From: Thalassospira profundimaris
Lineage (GTDB): Bacteria; Pseudomonadota; Alphaproteobacteria; Rhodospirillales; Thalassospiraceae
Direction of reading: 5' to 3'
Assembly (NCBI RefSeq): GCF_003326675.1
Contig: NZ_JPWF01000002.1
Span: forward strand, 248,001-312,000
DNA: 64,000 nt
The notes under the pieces were generated by a model, which worked only from the letters and a program-made list of their open reading frames with translations, did no database searches and was not told where the DNA came from. Shown here piece by piece: positions 27,262 through 36,508 of the stretch; position 1 is the stretch's first letter; every line of letters begins with the position of its first letter. Made by a program: the position numbers and the translations under genes.

Positions 27262-28320
27262 TTAGAAACAATCACCCTGACGCGATCCTTCGCGGCCAAC
27301 CTGTTTGGATTCATGCATTGCGATGTCGGCACGCGACACCAGTGTCTCGACCGTGTCGCCCGGTTCCGCAATCCCGAGACCAATGCTGAGATTAAGGTGC
27401 AATTCATCATCTCCGGCGCGGAAATCGGCTTCGCGGACACGATCACTGAGACGTTGCAGATATTTAAGCGCCCCGGCGGCACCGGTTTCCGGCATCAGGA
27501 TCAGAAATTCTTCGTTGCCCCACCGCGCAATCACATCGGTTTCCCGCATCAGCTCCGACGAAACCTTGGCAAACAGTTCAAGCGCCTTGTCACCGGTATC
27601 ATGACCATATTCGTCATTCAGCTGCTTGAAGTTGTCGTAATCCAGCAAACCGACAATCAACTGCTTCTCATAACGTTTGGCGCGTTCGAGTTCGGCTTTG
27701 AGGCATTTCTGCATATAGCGACGGTTATAAAGCCCGGTTAACGGATCATGGGTCGCCAGACGTTCGACTTCCTTGCGGCTGGCCTCAAGCGCATAGGAAT
27801 CGCTCATACGACCGATCGTTTGACCAAGCCACGATGCAAACAGTCGAACCAGTTCTATATCGGTTGCTGAAAACGCGCGGGTCGGTTCCGGGCTTGAGAA
27901 ATTGAGCGTACCATAACAGACACCGTCAACCATGACCGGCGCACCCAGATAGGCCTCCAGCCCGAAATTCTGGTAGCAGGGATGGGTACGGACTTCACTG
28001 TCCCCGACATGATGGAAGCCACACACGTCATCAGCATTGATCACGTGTACGCAATAGGTATTGCCAAGTTCGAACGCCATACCCGGTGTCAGAGCGTTTT
28101 CAGGATGTCGCGCCTGTTGGATTTCGTATTTGTTATCGACAATTTTGCTGAAAATACCGATTGGTAGTCCGAAATGCTCGGTTCCCAATTTCAGAATGGC
28201 ATCAACACGTTGTTCAAAACTCAGATCCTGCGAGGCGGTAATCTGATGCAACTGGCTCAGTGCATGTTCGGTTGGCTGCCTGCTTGCAGAAGTCGCGCCA
28301 CCATTCTGTTCTGTATTCAT
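27262..28320 (-). CDS. GAF-GGDEF protein, probable diguanylate cyclase
   Basis: A 352-residue cytoplasmic protein with an N-terminal GAF domain (about 30-175) and a C-terminal GGDEF domain (about 190-345). The signature is WGNEEF instead of GGDEF/GGEEF, so the second glycine is asparagine. The inhibitory-site pattern RETD lies five residues before it. Cyclic di-GMP synthesis is likely for the family, but the changed residue makes activity uncertain. ATG 28320 is chosen on the GGTGAGAGA ribosome site. It converges on the hybrid kinase gene, with stops 13 bases apart. Confidence 0.88.
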   Translation of the reverse strand: MNTEQNGGATSASRQPTEHALSQLHQITASQDLSFEQRVDAILKLGTEHFGLPIGIFSKIVDNKYEIQQARHPENALTPGMAFELGNTYCVHVINADDVCGFHHVGDSEVRTHPCYQNFGLEAYLGAPVMVDGVCYGTLNFSSPEPTRAFSATDIELVRLFASWLGQTIGRMSDSYALEASRKEVERLATHDPLTGLYNRRYMQKCLKAELERAKRYEKQLIVGLLDYDNFKQLNDEYGHDTGDKALELFAKVSSELMRETDVIARWGNEEFLILMPETGAAGALKYLQRLSDRVREADFRAGDDELHLNLSIGLGIAEPGDTVETLVSRADIAMHESKQVGREGSRQGDCF

Positions 28321-28520
28321 TCTCTCACCAACCGTTGCATCATTAACAGCCACAGGGAACCGCCCAATGGCATATGTCAAAACGTAGATTTATGCGAGGC
28401 TGCTTAACGAACAATTACCGCCCCTAACCTATTAAGATTAGACTGGTTCCATACGTTTGCATAAGGCTTTCCGCTGCGCGGATCGCAAGTTTCGAAGTCC
28501 TGTGCCAAATAGCATTCGCA

Positions 28521-29246
28521 TCACCGTTTCATGGCCGCCTTCAACGCCCGCACCCGATCCGTATCAACCGATACCCGCCCGGCATCATAGCCCGATCCCG
28601 CCGCATCGCGCTTGCAGGACGCATGAAGTTCATCTGCCCCGGTGACATCAAGGATATCGCTGGCATTTGCCGCAGTCACCCCCGCGCCGGGCAGGATGAC
28701 GATCCGGTTCCTTGCCTCCGTGATCAGGTGCGCAATGACATTGCGCCCTGTCATCGCATCAGGCGCACCACCACTGGTCAGAACCCGGTCAAATCCAAGC
28801 TCAATTGCCTGTTCAAGTCCAGCCAACGGATCAGAAAGTTGATCAAAGGCACGATGCAAAGTCGTTTGCAGACCTTCGCAAGCGGTAATCAGATCCTTTA
28901 GGGTCGGCTTATCAAGGACCCCCGCATCATTAAGCACCCCAAACACCACTCCGGCGGCACCATGTTCACGGGCCAGGGAAATTTCGCGTTTCATGATCGC
29001 AATTTCGGACGCGTCATAGCGGAAGTTCCCCGGACGCGGACGGATCATCACCATACAGGGTGCGGGAATATCGGATATCCGTTCCATCGCACCCGGACTT
29101 GGCGTCAATCCGCCAACTGCCAGCGCAGAACAATATTCAATACGGTCGGCACCGGCATCAACCGCGCTTAGGGCATCCTGAAAACTTTCAACACAGATTT
29201 CCAGCATTGGGTGATACTGCTGACCTGATCCCTGCTTGTCAGTCAT
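28521..29246 (-). CDS. cutC: CutC family protein
   Basis: A 241-residue TIM-barrel protein of the CutC family, once linked to copper homeostasis. The N-terminal block LEICVESFQDALSAVDAGAD and the following RIEYCSAL, GGLTPS and RPRPGNF motifs are diagnostic. The biochemical role of the family remains unclear. Its ATG overlaps the ROK kinase gene by 8 bases, with no clear ribosome site of its own, so translation probably depends on the kinase gene. Pairing of CutC with a sugar kinase hints at a role in sugar metabolism rather than copper. Confidence 0.9.
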   Translation of the reverse strand: MTDKQGSGQQYHPMLEICVESFQDALSAVDAGADRIEYCSALAVGGLTPSPGAMERISDIPAPCMVMIRPRPGNFRYDASEIAIMKREISLAREHGAAGVVFGVLNDAGVLDKPTLKDLITACEGLQTTLHRAFDQLSDPLAGLEQAIELGFDRVLTSGGAPDAMTGRNVIAHLITEARNRIVILPGAGVTAANASDILDVTGADELHASCKRDAAGSGYDAGRVSVDTDRVRALKAAMKR

Positions 29247-30165
29247 TGGTCGTTACAGTCCGCTGACCAAGATGCAGCATTGCCGCCCCGCGAAGTCCCC
29301 CGTCCTTTGCAAAGGTGCCCGGCACAACGAGTGGGGCGTCGTAACGCCCCAGAACACGATCACGCACCAATCCATCAATTGTGGAAATGATGACTTTCTC
29401 CGATGCCATTCCACCGCCCACGGGCACGCAATCGGGATCAAGAACATTAACCATCAGGGCAAGTTCGCGTGCCACCAGTTCGCAATAAATTTCGACCGCA
29501 CGTGTGGCATGGGCATCCCCGGCACGCCAGGCATCGGTGATTTCAAAACTGGTGACCGGATTACCGCTTATCTGGGAATGGATATGTTCAAGACCGCGCG
29601 CACCACCCCATGCATCAAGGCATCCTGTCTGGCCACAGCCACATTGAACCGGGGCAAGGCCGTTACGGATCAAAGTACCGGTGACGTCGTTGCCATGGCC
29701 CCATTCGCCGCGAATGCCGCTTTTCCCACCGATGAAATGTCCATCAACAACAATCCCGCCGCCAACACCGGTCCCAAGAATAATGGCAAAGACAGTTCGG
29801 GAATCTTTGGCAGCCCCGCTGATTGCCTCGGCCAGGGCAAAACAATCGGCGTCATTTTCCACCAGAACTTTGCGGTTCAGGATGGTTGAAAGTTCCGCAG
29901 CCAACCGCCATCCCTTGATCGCCGGAACATTGGCCGAAATGACGGCACCCGTTTGCGGATCAAGCCCGCCAGCATAACTGATACCGATATCAGGACGTTC
30001 ACCAAACTCGGTATCGGCATCGCCGATCAGATCTTGAATGGCTGCGACAAATGCATCCAGATCGTCCTTGGGTGTTGGCATCTTGCTGTGAAGCATGACG
30101 TCACCGGCATCACTAAACACCCCGAACTCGATCTTTGATCCGCCTATATCAAAGGCATATTGCAT
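29239..30165 (-). CDS. ROK-family sugar kinase
   Basis: A 308-residue kinase of the ROK family, resembling N-acetylglucosamine kinase and fructokinase. The N-terminal phosphate motif is FDIGGSKIEFGV, the catalytic block is VENDADCFALAEA, and the zinc-binding motif is CGCGQTGCLDAWGG, followed by GARGLEHI. The substrate is not readable, though the zinc motif fits NagK-like members. It overlaps cutC by 8 bases and forms a two-gene operon with it. Confidence 0.9.
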   Translation of the reverse strand: MQYAFDIGGSKIEFGVFSDAGDVMLHSKMPTPKDDLDAFVAAIQDLIGDADTEFGERPDIGISYAGGLDPQTGAVISANVPAIKGWRLAAELSTILNRKVLVENDADCFALAEAISGAAKDSRTVFAIILGTGVGGGIVVDGHFIGGKSGIRGEWGHGNDVTGTLIRNGLAPVQCGCGQTGCLDAWGGARGLEHIHSQISGNPVTSFEITDAWRAGDAHATRAVEIYCELVARELALMVNVLDPDCVPVGGGMASEKVIISTIDGLVRDRVLGRYDAPLVVPGTFAKDGGLRGAAMLHLGQRTVTTND

Positions 30166-30249
30166 CGCGCCTACCCCGCCTTATCGTTAAAGCATATTGC
30201 CTTAAATCTGCTTTGGATATGGGGATACACCAACATGTTTGCCCCAGCA

Positions 30250-30286
30250 AAAGGAAACGGCACCTGCCCGTCTGGACAAGTGCCGT
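30250..30286 (-). terminator. Intrinsic terminator of the M16 peptidase gene
   Basis: Read leftward, the 13-base arms ACGGCACTTGTCC and GGGCAGGTGCCGT pair, with two G-T pairs, around AGAC and are followed by TTCCTTTT. It lies 27 bases past the M16 stop and ahead of the ROK gene. Confidence 0.75.
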
Positions 30287-30312
30287 CATTAGTCATGCAA
30301 GATCGTGTGTGA

Positions 30313-31572
30313 TCAGCCGCGCAAACGCGCTGCCAGATCATCATATCCGGGCATCTGGTCAACCGGGCCGAGGGCCGTGATGGTTGGTTTACCATCCAAA
30401 AGCGCCTTGCCGGACCGCCGTACACTTTCGATATCGACCGCATCAATCTTGGCGACGATTTCTTCCATGGTTTGCGGGCGGCCGAAAATCTGGATTTGAC
30501 GAGCAAGGGTTTCACAGCGACCGGAATTGCTTTCCATCGCCATCACCACCGACGCCTTAAGCTGTGCACGGGCACGGGTGACTTCTTCCTCGGTCAGATC
30601 ATTGGTGGCACGCACCAGTTCATCACACATGACCGGCATCAGTTCGGCAATGTCATTTGCCCCGGTCCCGGCATAGATCGAGAACAGGCCACCATCAACA
30701 TAATGCGACGAGAAGCTGTAGACCGAATAAACCAGCCCGCGCTTTTCGCGGATTTCCTGGAACAGACGCGATGACATGCCACCACCCAACAGGGTGTTGA
30801 ACACCTGAAGGTCATAGAAACTGTCATCAGTGTAGGACACAGTCGGAAGACCGAAAATCACATGAACCTGTTCCAGTTTGCGGTTTTCGATCCGGCTGCC
30901 ACCTTCGTATTTAAGGGGCTCCATATCATGTTCTTCATGGACCGGCAGGCCGTCGAATTTCGACGCGACCATATCGACGACGCGGTTATGTTCGACCTTG
31001 CCCGATGCCGAAAACACCATGCGTTTCGGGCTGTAACGGCGCGACATGTAATCAAACAGATGATCACGCGTCAGCGACGATACGTTTTCCGGACTTCCAA
31101 GGATCGAGCGCCCCAATGCCTGATCAGGAAGGGCTGTTTCCTGGAAATAATCGAAAATGATGTCGTCGGGCGTATCATTGGCCTGACCGATTTCCTGCAA
31201 GATCACCTGACGTTCGCGTTCAAGTTCCTTGGCATCCAGCGTGGAATGCTGAAGGATATCGGCGATAACGTCGATGGCGAGTTCCTGATCTTCGTGCAGG
31301 ACCTTGCAGTAATAGGCCGTGTTTTCACGCGACGTATAGGCATTCATCTGCCCGCCGACAGCTTCGATTTCCTCGGAAATCTGAAGCGCAGAACGACGAC
31401 GCGTGCCCTTGAAGGCCATATGTTCAAGCATATGGGAAATGCCGTTGATATCGGGCGTCTCGTTACGAGCACCAACATCAACCCAAGTACCAAGGGCCAC
31501 TGACTGCACATGGTCAAGGCGGTCGGTCGCGACAATCATCCCATTGTCAAGCTGGGTAAGCTCGACTGTCAT
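30313..31572 (-). CDS. M16-family zinc peptidase
   Basis: A 419-residue peptidase related to the mitochondrial processing peptidase beta subunit. The inverted zinc motif HxxEH is H47-MLE-H51 in GISHMLEHMAFKG, and the third ligand is E127 in VILQEIGQ, 76 residues later as in the family. The C-terminal half is the usual second domain. It follows thrC by 47 bases in the same direction, an arrangement common in alphaproteobacteria. The natural substrate is not known. Confidence 0.94.
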   Translation of the reverse strand: MTVELTQLDNGMIVATDRLDHVQSVALGTWVDVGARNETPDINGISHMLEHMAFKGTRRRSALQISEEIEAVGGQMNAYTSRENTAYYCKVLHEDQELAIDVIADILQHSTLDAKELERERQVILQEIGQANDTPDDIIFDYFQETALPDQALGRSILGSPENVSSLTRDHLFDYMSRRYSPKRMVFSASGKVEHNRVVDMVASKFDGLPVHEEHDMEPLKYEGGSRIENRKLEQVHVIFGLPTVSYTDDSFYDLQVFNTLLGGGMSSRLFQEIREKRGLVYSVYSFSSHYVDGGLFSIYAGTGANDIAELMPVMCDELVRATNDLTEEEVTRARAQLKASVVMAMESNSGRCETLARQIQIFGRPQTMEEIVAKIDAVDIESVRRSGKALLDGKPTITALGPVDQMPGYDDLAARLRG

Positions 31573-31619
31573 ATAGCATTACTCCTGTTTTTCACATCAC
31601 ACCCAATCATAACCGATCT

Positions 31620-33017
31620 TCAGGCCGCACGCCGGTTTTTACGGACATGCGCCATCAAGGTCGCGACATCATTGGACATGGCTTCGACCTTTTCCGGTCG
31701 GTCATATAGATCAGAAAGACGCGGCGGCAAGTCCGGATAGATACCGGAGGCCTGCTTGACCGCATCGGGGAATTTCGCCGGATGTGCGGTTGCCAGTGCC
31801 ACCATCGGCACCGACTTGTCACGGTTGCATTCGCGGCCCGAAACAATGCCGATCACGGAATGCGGATCAACCAGTTCACCACTGGTTTCCAGAATATCCT
31901 TGATCGCAGCTTTGGTCGCGTCGTCATCAAGACGATAACCGTCAAAATGTTCACGGGCACGGGCGAACTGCCCTTGCGACATTTCCATCACCCCGGTTTC
32001 ACGGAACTTGGTCAGCATCTCGGCAATCGCCAGACCATCGCGGTCATAAAGATCAAACATCAAACGTTCAAAGTTCGAGCTGACCTGAATATCCATCGAC
32101 GGGCTAAGGGACGGTTCGACACCTTCCATCTTCATCACGCCAGTTTCAAAGAAGCGCGCCAGAATGTCGTTGCGGTTTGCCCCAACGACAAACTGCTTGA
32201 TCGGAAGGCCCATCTGCATCGCTGCATAACCGGCATAGACATTGCCAAAGTTACCCGACGGGACAGAGAAGGAAATTTCGCGTTCCGGCGAACCAAGCTG
32301 CACACCAGCCCAGAAATAATAGGCGATCTGGCACATGATGCGCGCCCAGTTGATCGAGTTGACCGCAGACAGGCCAACTTCATCCCGGAAGCCATGATCA
32401 TTGAACAGGGCCTTGACCAGATCCTGACAATCATCAAACGATCCTTCGACCGCGATGTTATGAACGTTGTCAGAAAGGATCGTCGTCATCTGACGGCGCT
32501 GAACTTCCGAAACGCGACCTTTGGGATGCAGAATGAAAATGTCGATATTTTCACGATCACGGCACGCCTCGATCGCGGCAGATCCGGTATCACCGGATGT
32601 TGCACCGACAATCGTGATGCGCTCACCACGCTTGGCCAGAACATGGTCAAACAGACGGCCAACCACCTGAAGCGCATAATCCTTGAAGGCCAGGGTCGGA
32701 CCATGGAAAAGTTCCATCACCCAGTCATTGGCACCAAGCTGTTTCAGCGGGGCGACGGCTTCGTGATCAAAACCGTTATAGGTATCTTCCAGAATGGCCT
32801 TAAGGGCCCCGTCATCAACAGTGCCGGCAACAAATGGCTGGATCACTTTGAAGGCGACTTCGGCATATGTCAGAGTTCGCAGCGCACGAATGTCATCCTT
32901 GGAAAAAGTCGGCCAGGTTTCGGGGACATACAGACCACCATCACGGGCCAAACCGGCAAGAAGAACTTCATCGAACTGCAATACGGGGGCGCTTCCCCGC
33001 GTGCTGACATAACGCAC
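31620..33017 (-). CDS. thrC: Threonine synthase
   Basis: A 465-residue PLP enzyme converting O-phosphohomoserine to threonine. The PLP lysine is in HGPTLAFKDYALQ, the phosphate-binding loop is SGDTGSAA, and the N-terminal YVSTRG opening is typical of the long bacterial/yeast type. GTG 33017 has AGGAG 8 bases upstream; the frame is open to 33083 without family similarity. Homoserine kinase (thrB), the preceding enzyme, lies at 55.5 kb in this window. thrC is followed by the M16 peptidase gene. Confidence 0.96.
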   Translation of the reverse strand: MRYVSTRGSAPVLQFDEVLLAGLARDGGLYVPETWPTFSKDDIRALRTLTYAEVAFKVIQPFVAGTVDDGALKAILEDTYNGFDHEAVAPLKQLGANDWVMELFHGPTLAFKDYALQVVGRLFDHVLAKRGERITIVGATSGDTGSAAIEACRDRENIDIFILHPKGRVSEVQRRQMTTILSDNVHNIAVEGSFDDCQDLVKALFNDHGFRDEVGLSAVNSINWARIMCQIAYYFWAGVQLGSPEREISFSVPSGNFGNVYAGYAAMQMGLPIKQFVVGANRNDILARFFETGVMKMEGVEPSLSPSMDIQVSSNFERLMFDLYDRDGLAIAEMLTKFRETGVMEMSQGQFARAREHFDGYRLDDDATKAAIKDILETSGELVDPHSVIGIVSGRECNRDKSVPMVALATAHPAKFPDAVKQASGIYPDLPPRLSDLYDRPEKVEAMSNDVATLMAHVRKNRRAA

Positions 33018-33213
33018 TAGACCTGCTCCTGCATAAGGCGAATACCAGTTCCGTGCATTCGGGCAAAAATCGCACCAAAACACACTCCAACGCCTGAGTT
33101 AGTGAGGGGTTGGGCCGATATAGTCAAGGGACAATCAAGCAGAGCAGCCGTGTCATACGCATTATCGCGCAAGCACTTGCTAAATGACGGACAAACAGCG
33201 GAAATACCGCTAC

Positions 33214-33633
33214 TTAATCGTGAAGGGATATGCCATGTTCCTTAAGCTTGGCCTCGGCAAGGGCGGCACGTCGTACCACCGTTCGATAGTTACCAAGCAG
33301 GATTCGCAAAATCGCGCGGATGAAACGATCTGAACCCGACATCTTCTTTTCAAATGTCTGGCGATTGATCGCAATCAGAACGGTGCGCTCGGTCGCACGT
33401 GCTGACGCCATCCGGGGCTGATTATCGACCAGGGCAAGTTCACCGAACAAACCACCGGCTTCAATCGTGCCAAGAATGACTTCCTCGTCCCCGTTCATGG
33501 TTTTGAAGACTTCAACTTTGCCTTCTTGTACCACATAGGCCGCGTTTCCCGGTTTGCCTTCCCGGAAAATAACCTGATCCGTGGCAAAGACCTGTCGATC
33601 CATGACCTTCTTGTTGCCGTCGGTTATTCCCAT
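33214..33633 (-). CDS. Cyclic nucleotide-binding domain protein
   Basis: A 139-residue protein consisting mainly of one cNMP-binding domain (about 15-110), with the phosphate cassette FGELALVDNQPRMASARATE. There is no helix-turn-helix, so it is not a Crp-type regulator; it could sense cAMP or cGMP as part of a larger complex or serve as a lone domain. ATG 33633 is chosen because MGITDGNKKVMDRQVF begins the domain; the frame runs to 33702. It is a single gene between thrC and the carboxypeptidase. Confidence 0.82.
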   Translation of the reverse strand: MGITDGNKKVMDRQVFATDQVIFREGKPGNAAYVVQEGKVEVFKTMNGDEEVILGTIEAGGLFGELALVDNQPRMASARATERTVLIAINRQTFEKKMSGSDRFIRAILRILLGNYRTVVRRAALAEAKLKEHGISLHD

Positions 33634-33758
33634 ATAACAGAAACGCCTGTGAAGATTAAAACGGGCTAGACCAATGTATAAGCGATTGGTATTACTGAAC
33701 AATCCAGTACATTCGCGCCGATTAATACTAGCATATTACTGCGGGCATTCAATCGGTT

Positions 33759-35246
33759 TTACGCACCGTACCTGTTGATCATATGGGCCTTGAAGGCGTC
33801 AACACCAAGAACCGAACCTGTTGCCGATTTCAAAATCTCGTCCGTCGAGCGGCTCGATGCCTGACGATGGATATTTTCACCGAGCCAGGTCATCAACGGC
33901 GCGAAATCGCCACGTGACAAGGCTGCCGGAATTTCCGGGTTCGCGGTCTTCGCTGCGGCAAAAATCTGCGCCGCAGACATCGCGCCAAGGGTGTAAGTCG
34001 GGAAATAGCCCCATGCCCCGGATGGCCAATGGATATCTTGCAGGCATCCGTCGCGGTCATCTGGTGGCGTGATGCCCAAAAGCTTTTGCATCATGTCGTT
34101 CCATGCGCCGGGAAGGTCGGCAAGCTTCATATCGCCTTCGATCAGGGCACGTTCAATGCGATAGCGCATGATCACATGGGCCGGATAGGTAACCTCGTCG
34201 GCATCAACACGGATTAGGCCCGGCTCAACCCGGGTGTAAAGCCGATGCAGGTTCTGCGCATTCCAAGCCGCGTCATCACCACCAAAGGCCTGTTTGAAAA
34301 CAGGGCCCGCATAGGTCAGGAATTCCTCGGACCGGCACGCCTGCATCTCAATCAGAAGCGACTGGCTTTCATGCATGGTCATACCGCGTGCCTTGCCAAC
34401 CGGCTGGTTCCGCCAGTCTTTAGGCAGGCCGCGTTCATACATCGCATGGCCGGTTTCGTGCAAAACCCCCATGATCGCCGAGGTAAAATCATTCTCGTCG
34501 TAGCGCGTGGTGATACGCACATCATCAGGAATGCCACCGCAGAACGGATGATGCGAAATATCAAGACGCCCATGGGCGAAATCAAACCCGACCGCCTTCA
34601 TCAAATCCAGACCAACCCGGTTTTGCGTTTCAATCGGGAACGGCCTGGTTGGCAGAACCGGTTTGTCTTCACTTTTTTGACGTTCGATGACATCGGATGT
34701 GAAATCCGGCAGGAACGCCTCAAGCTCGGCAAACAGCGTATCTATGCGGTCCGAGCGCATCATCGGATCATACTGATCAAGCAGCGCATCATAGACCGAC
34801 GTTCCAAGGGCATCGGCCTTTGCCTTGCCCGCTTCGATCGACAGATCGAGAACTTCCTGCAATTTCGGCAGAAGCCCCTTGAAGTCATTGTCCGCACGTG
34901 CGGTCCGCCAGGCAACTTCACACCGGGTTTCGGCACGCGACATTTTTTCCACCAGATCAGATGGAACCGCAGTGCCATGAACCCATTTGCGTTTCATCTC
35001 GCCCAGGTTGGCTTTTTGCCAGTCATCAAGCGCCTCGCCCTCGGCCTGGGTAATCAGATCACCGAGTTCCGGCGCCTTCATCATTTCGTTTTCCAGAACG
35101 CTCAACGTTGCCAGCTGTTCCGAACGCGCCTCTGCCCCGCCATCCGGCATGATCGCCGCCATATCCCAATGCAACATCTGACTGACATCAGACAAAACAT
35201 CCATGCGATGGAAGCGGGCTTCGAGCTTTTTATATGCGTCGGTCAT
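33759..35246 (-). CDS. Thermostable carboxypeptidase 1 (M32 family)
   Basis: A 495-residue metallocarboxypeptidase of the Taq type. The zinc motif HETGH is in GVLHETGHAMYERGLP, with the downstream glutamate in MHESQSLLIEMQ. DVRITTRY and IRVDADEVTYPAHVIMRY are family blocks. Length matches the family. It removes C-terminal residues from peptides in the cytoplasm. It lies downstream of SURF1 in the same direction after a 110-base gap with a short GCCCC/GGGGC stem. Confidence 0.95.
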   Translation of the reverse strand: MTDAYKKLEARFHRMDVLSDVSQMLHWDMAAIMPDGGAEARSEQLATLSVLENEMMKAPELGDLITQAEGEALDDWQKANLGEMKRKWVHGTAVPSDLVEKMSRAETRCEVAWRTARADNDFKGLLPKLQEVLDLSIEAGKAKADALGTSVYDALLDQYDPMMRSDRIDTLFAELEAFLPDFTSDVIERQKSEDKPVLPTRPFPIETQNRVGLDLMKAVGFDFAHGRLDISHHPFCGGIPDDVRITTRYDENDFTSAIMGVLHETGHAMYERGLPKDWRNQPVGKARGMTMHESQSLLIEMQACRSEEFLTYAGPVFKQAFGGDDAAWNAQNLHRLYTRVEPGLIRVDADEVTYPAHVIMRYRIERALIEGDMKLADLPGAWNDMMQKLLGITPPDDRDGCLQDIHWPSGAWGYFPTYTLGAMSAAQIFAAAKTANPEIPAALSRGDFAPLMTWLGENIHRQASSRSTDEILKSATGSVLGVDAFKAHMINRYGA

Positions 35247-35356
35247 CGGGGCTCCTTGGCGTTGCTGATATCAGGTCAACGCCGCGTTCTGGTCATTCGG
35301 CTAGACGGATCAAGACAGGAAAACTACGCCCCATCGGGGCAGCAGGGCCACACGGG

Positions 35357-36100
35357 TTATGCGGCCTTGCTGTTTGTGTCTGCGTCTTTTTTGTCATCAT
35401 TCGGGCGACGATGATACAGGACGAAAATCACAATCAACGACAAGGCAAGGCTGTACCAGGTGATCGCATATTCAAGGTGGTTATTTGGCAACTCAACCTT
35501 TGCCTGCCCGCCCATCGGCAACCCGCCCGCAACCGGTGTGTCATCAAGTTCCAGATAATACCGGCTTGCCAGATCGGCACCCGTATCTTCGGCCATGTGA
35601 TCGACATCGACATAGAACCACTGATTTGCCAGAGGATCATTTTCCGGCTGCGCCCAATGTTTGGTTTTGGGCAAACGCAGAACGCCGGTCACGTGGACCT
35701 GTCCATCGATCTGGCTTTGCGGGCGCGTTTTCGGATCACGGTTTTCTGCCGGAACCCAGCCACGATTGATCAGAATGATCCGGCCATCTTTTTGTTCAAG
35801 CGGGGTGATCAGCTGGAAACCGATATTGCCGCGCTGGGTGCGCGCCATCAGGTATTTTTCCTGATCGTTCAGGTAACGCCCCTCGGCAAAGGCGGCGCGA
35901 AATGCCATTTCGGGTTCGACAACCGTATCAATCGGAACCGCAATCGGCGGCATATGCGACTGTGCCTGACGCTGTTCAATCAGGCCCTGTTTCCAGAACA
36001 GTCTGTCGACCTGCCAGGATCCAAGCCCCAGCAGGATGATCAAAGACAACCCGACGCAAATTTTCATCGCCAGACTAGGGCGCGTTTTAAGTAAAGACAT
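35357..36100 (-). CDS. SURF1-family oxidase assembly protein
   Basis: A 247-residue inner-membrane protein with one helix near each end (about 11-28 and 208-228) and a periplasmic domain between. The opening LGLGSWQVDRLFWKQGLI and the block RGWVPAE are SURF1 hallmarks. SURF1 helps insert heme a into subunit I of cytochrome oxidase. It follows the DUF983 gene by 9 bases and closes the cta operon. Confidence 0.93.
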   Translation of the reverse strand: MSLLKTRPSLAMKICVGLSLIILLGLGSWQVDRLFWKQGLIEQRQAQSHMPPIAVPIDTVVEPEMAFRAAFAEGRYLNDQEKYLMARTQRGNIGFQLITPLEQKDGRIILINRGWVPAENRDPKTRPQSQIDGQVHVTGVLRLPKTKHWAQPENDPLANQWFYVDVDHMAEDTGADLASRYYLELDDTPVAGGLPMGGQAKVELPNNHLEYAITWYSLALSLIVIFVLYHRRPNDDKKDADTNSKAA

Positions 36101-36109
36101 TAACTGAAA

Positions 36110-36475
36110 TCAGTCCTGTTGGGATGTCGATCTATGACGATATTGCAGCGCCACCATGAGACCTTTTAACGGCCTAAGCAAGGCCAGTGTCACACCAACA
36201 ATCACCGGGCCCCACAAAAGCGCATGCAACCACAAAGGCGGCATATAGCGCATTTCGACCCAAAGCGCCACGGGAACGACCAGAAACCCGAGGATAAAGA
36301 TAATGAAAACAGCAGGCCCGTCACCGGCATCGTGACCGCGCATATCCAAACCACACACGTCACATTTCTCGCGCACGGTCAAATAGCCGGAAAACAGCTT
36401 TCCCCCACCGCAGCGGGGGCATTTGCATGCCAGCCCGGTACGAATGGGGGAAATGTTTGGATAATAATCATCCAT
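36110..36475 (-). CDS. DUF983 family membrane protein
   Basis: A 121-residue protein with an N-terminal zinc-ribbon-like cluster (CKCPRCGGGKLF, then CDVCGLD) and two transmembrane helices (about 55-75 and 82-102). DUF983 proteins regularly lie in alphaproteobacterial cytochrome oxidase operons; a metal-handling or assembly role is plausible but not proven. It lies between ctaE and SURF1. Confidence 0.9.
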   Translation of the reverse strand: MDDYYPNISPIRTGLACKCPRCGGGKLFSGYLTVREKCDVCGLDMRGHDAGDGPAVFIIFILGFLVVPVALWVEMRYMPPLWLHALLWGPVIVGVTLALLRPLKGLMVALQYRHRSTSQQD

Positions 36476-36508
36476 GATCTTGGACCCGGCCTTTCGGGTC
36501 AGAGCGGC

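Noticed and set aside
31782-33020. A 412-codon plus-strand frame opposite thrC
   Set aside because: Antisense to a well-supported enzyme gene; no ribosome site and no family resemblance.
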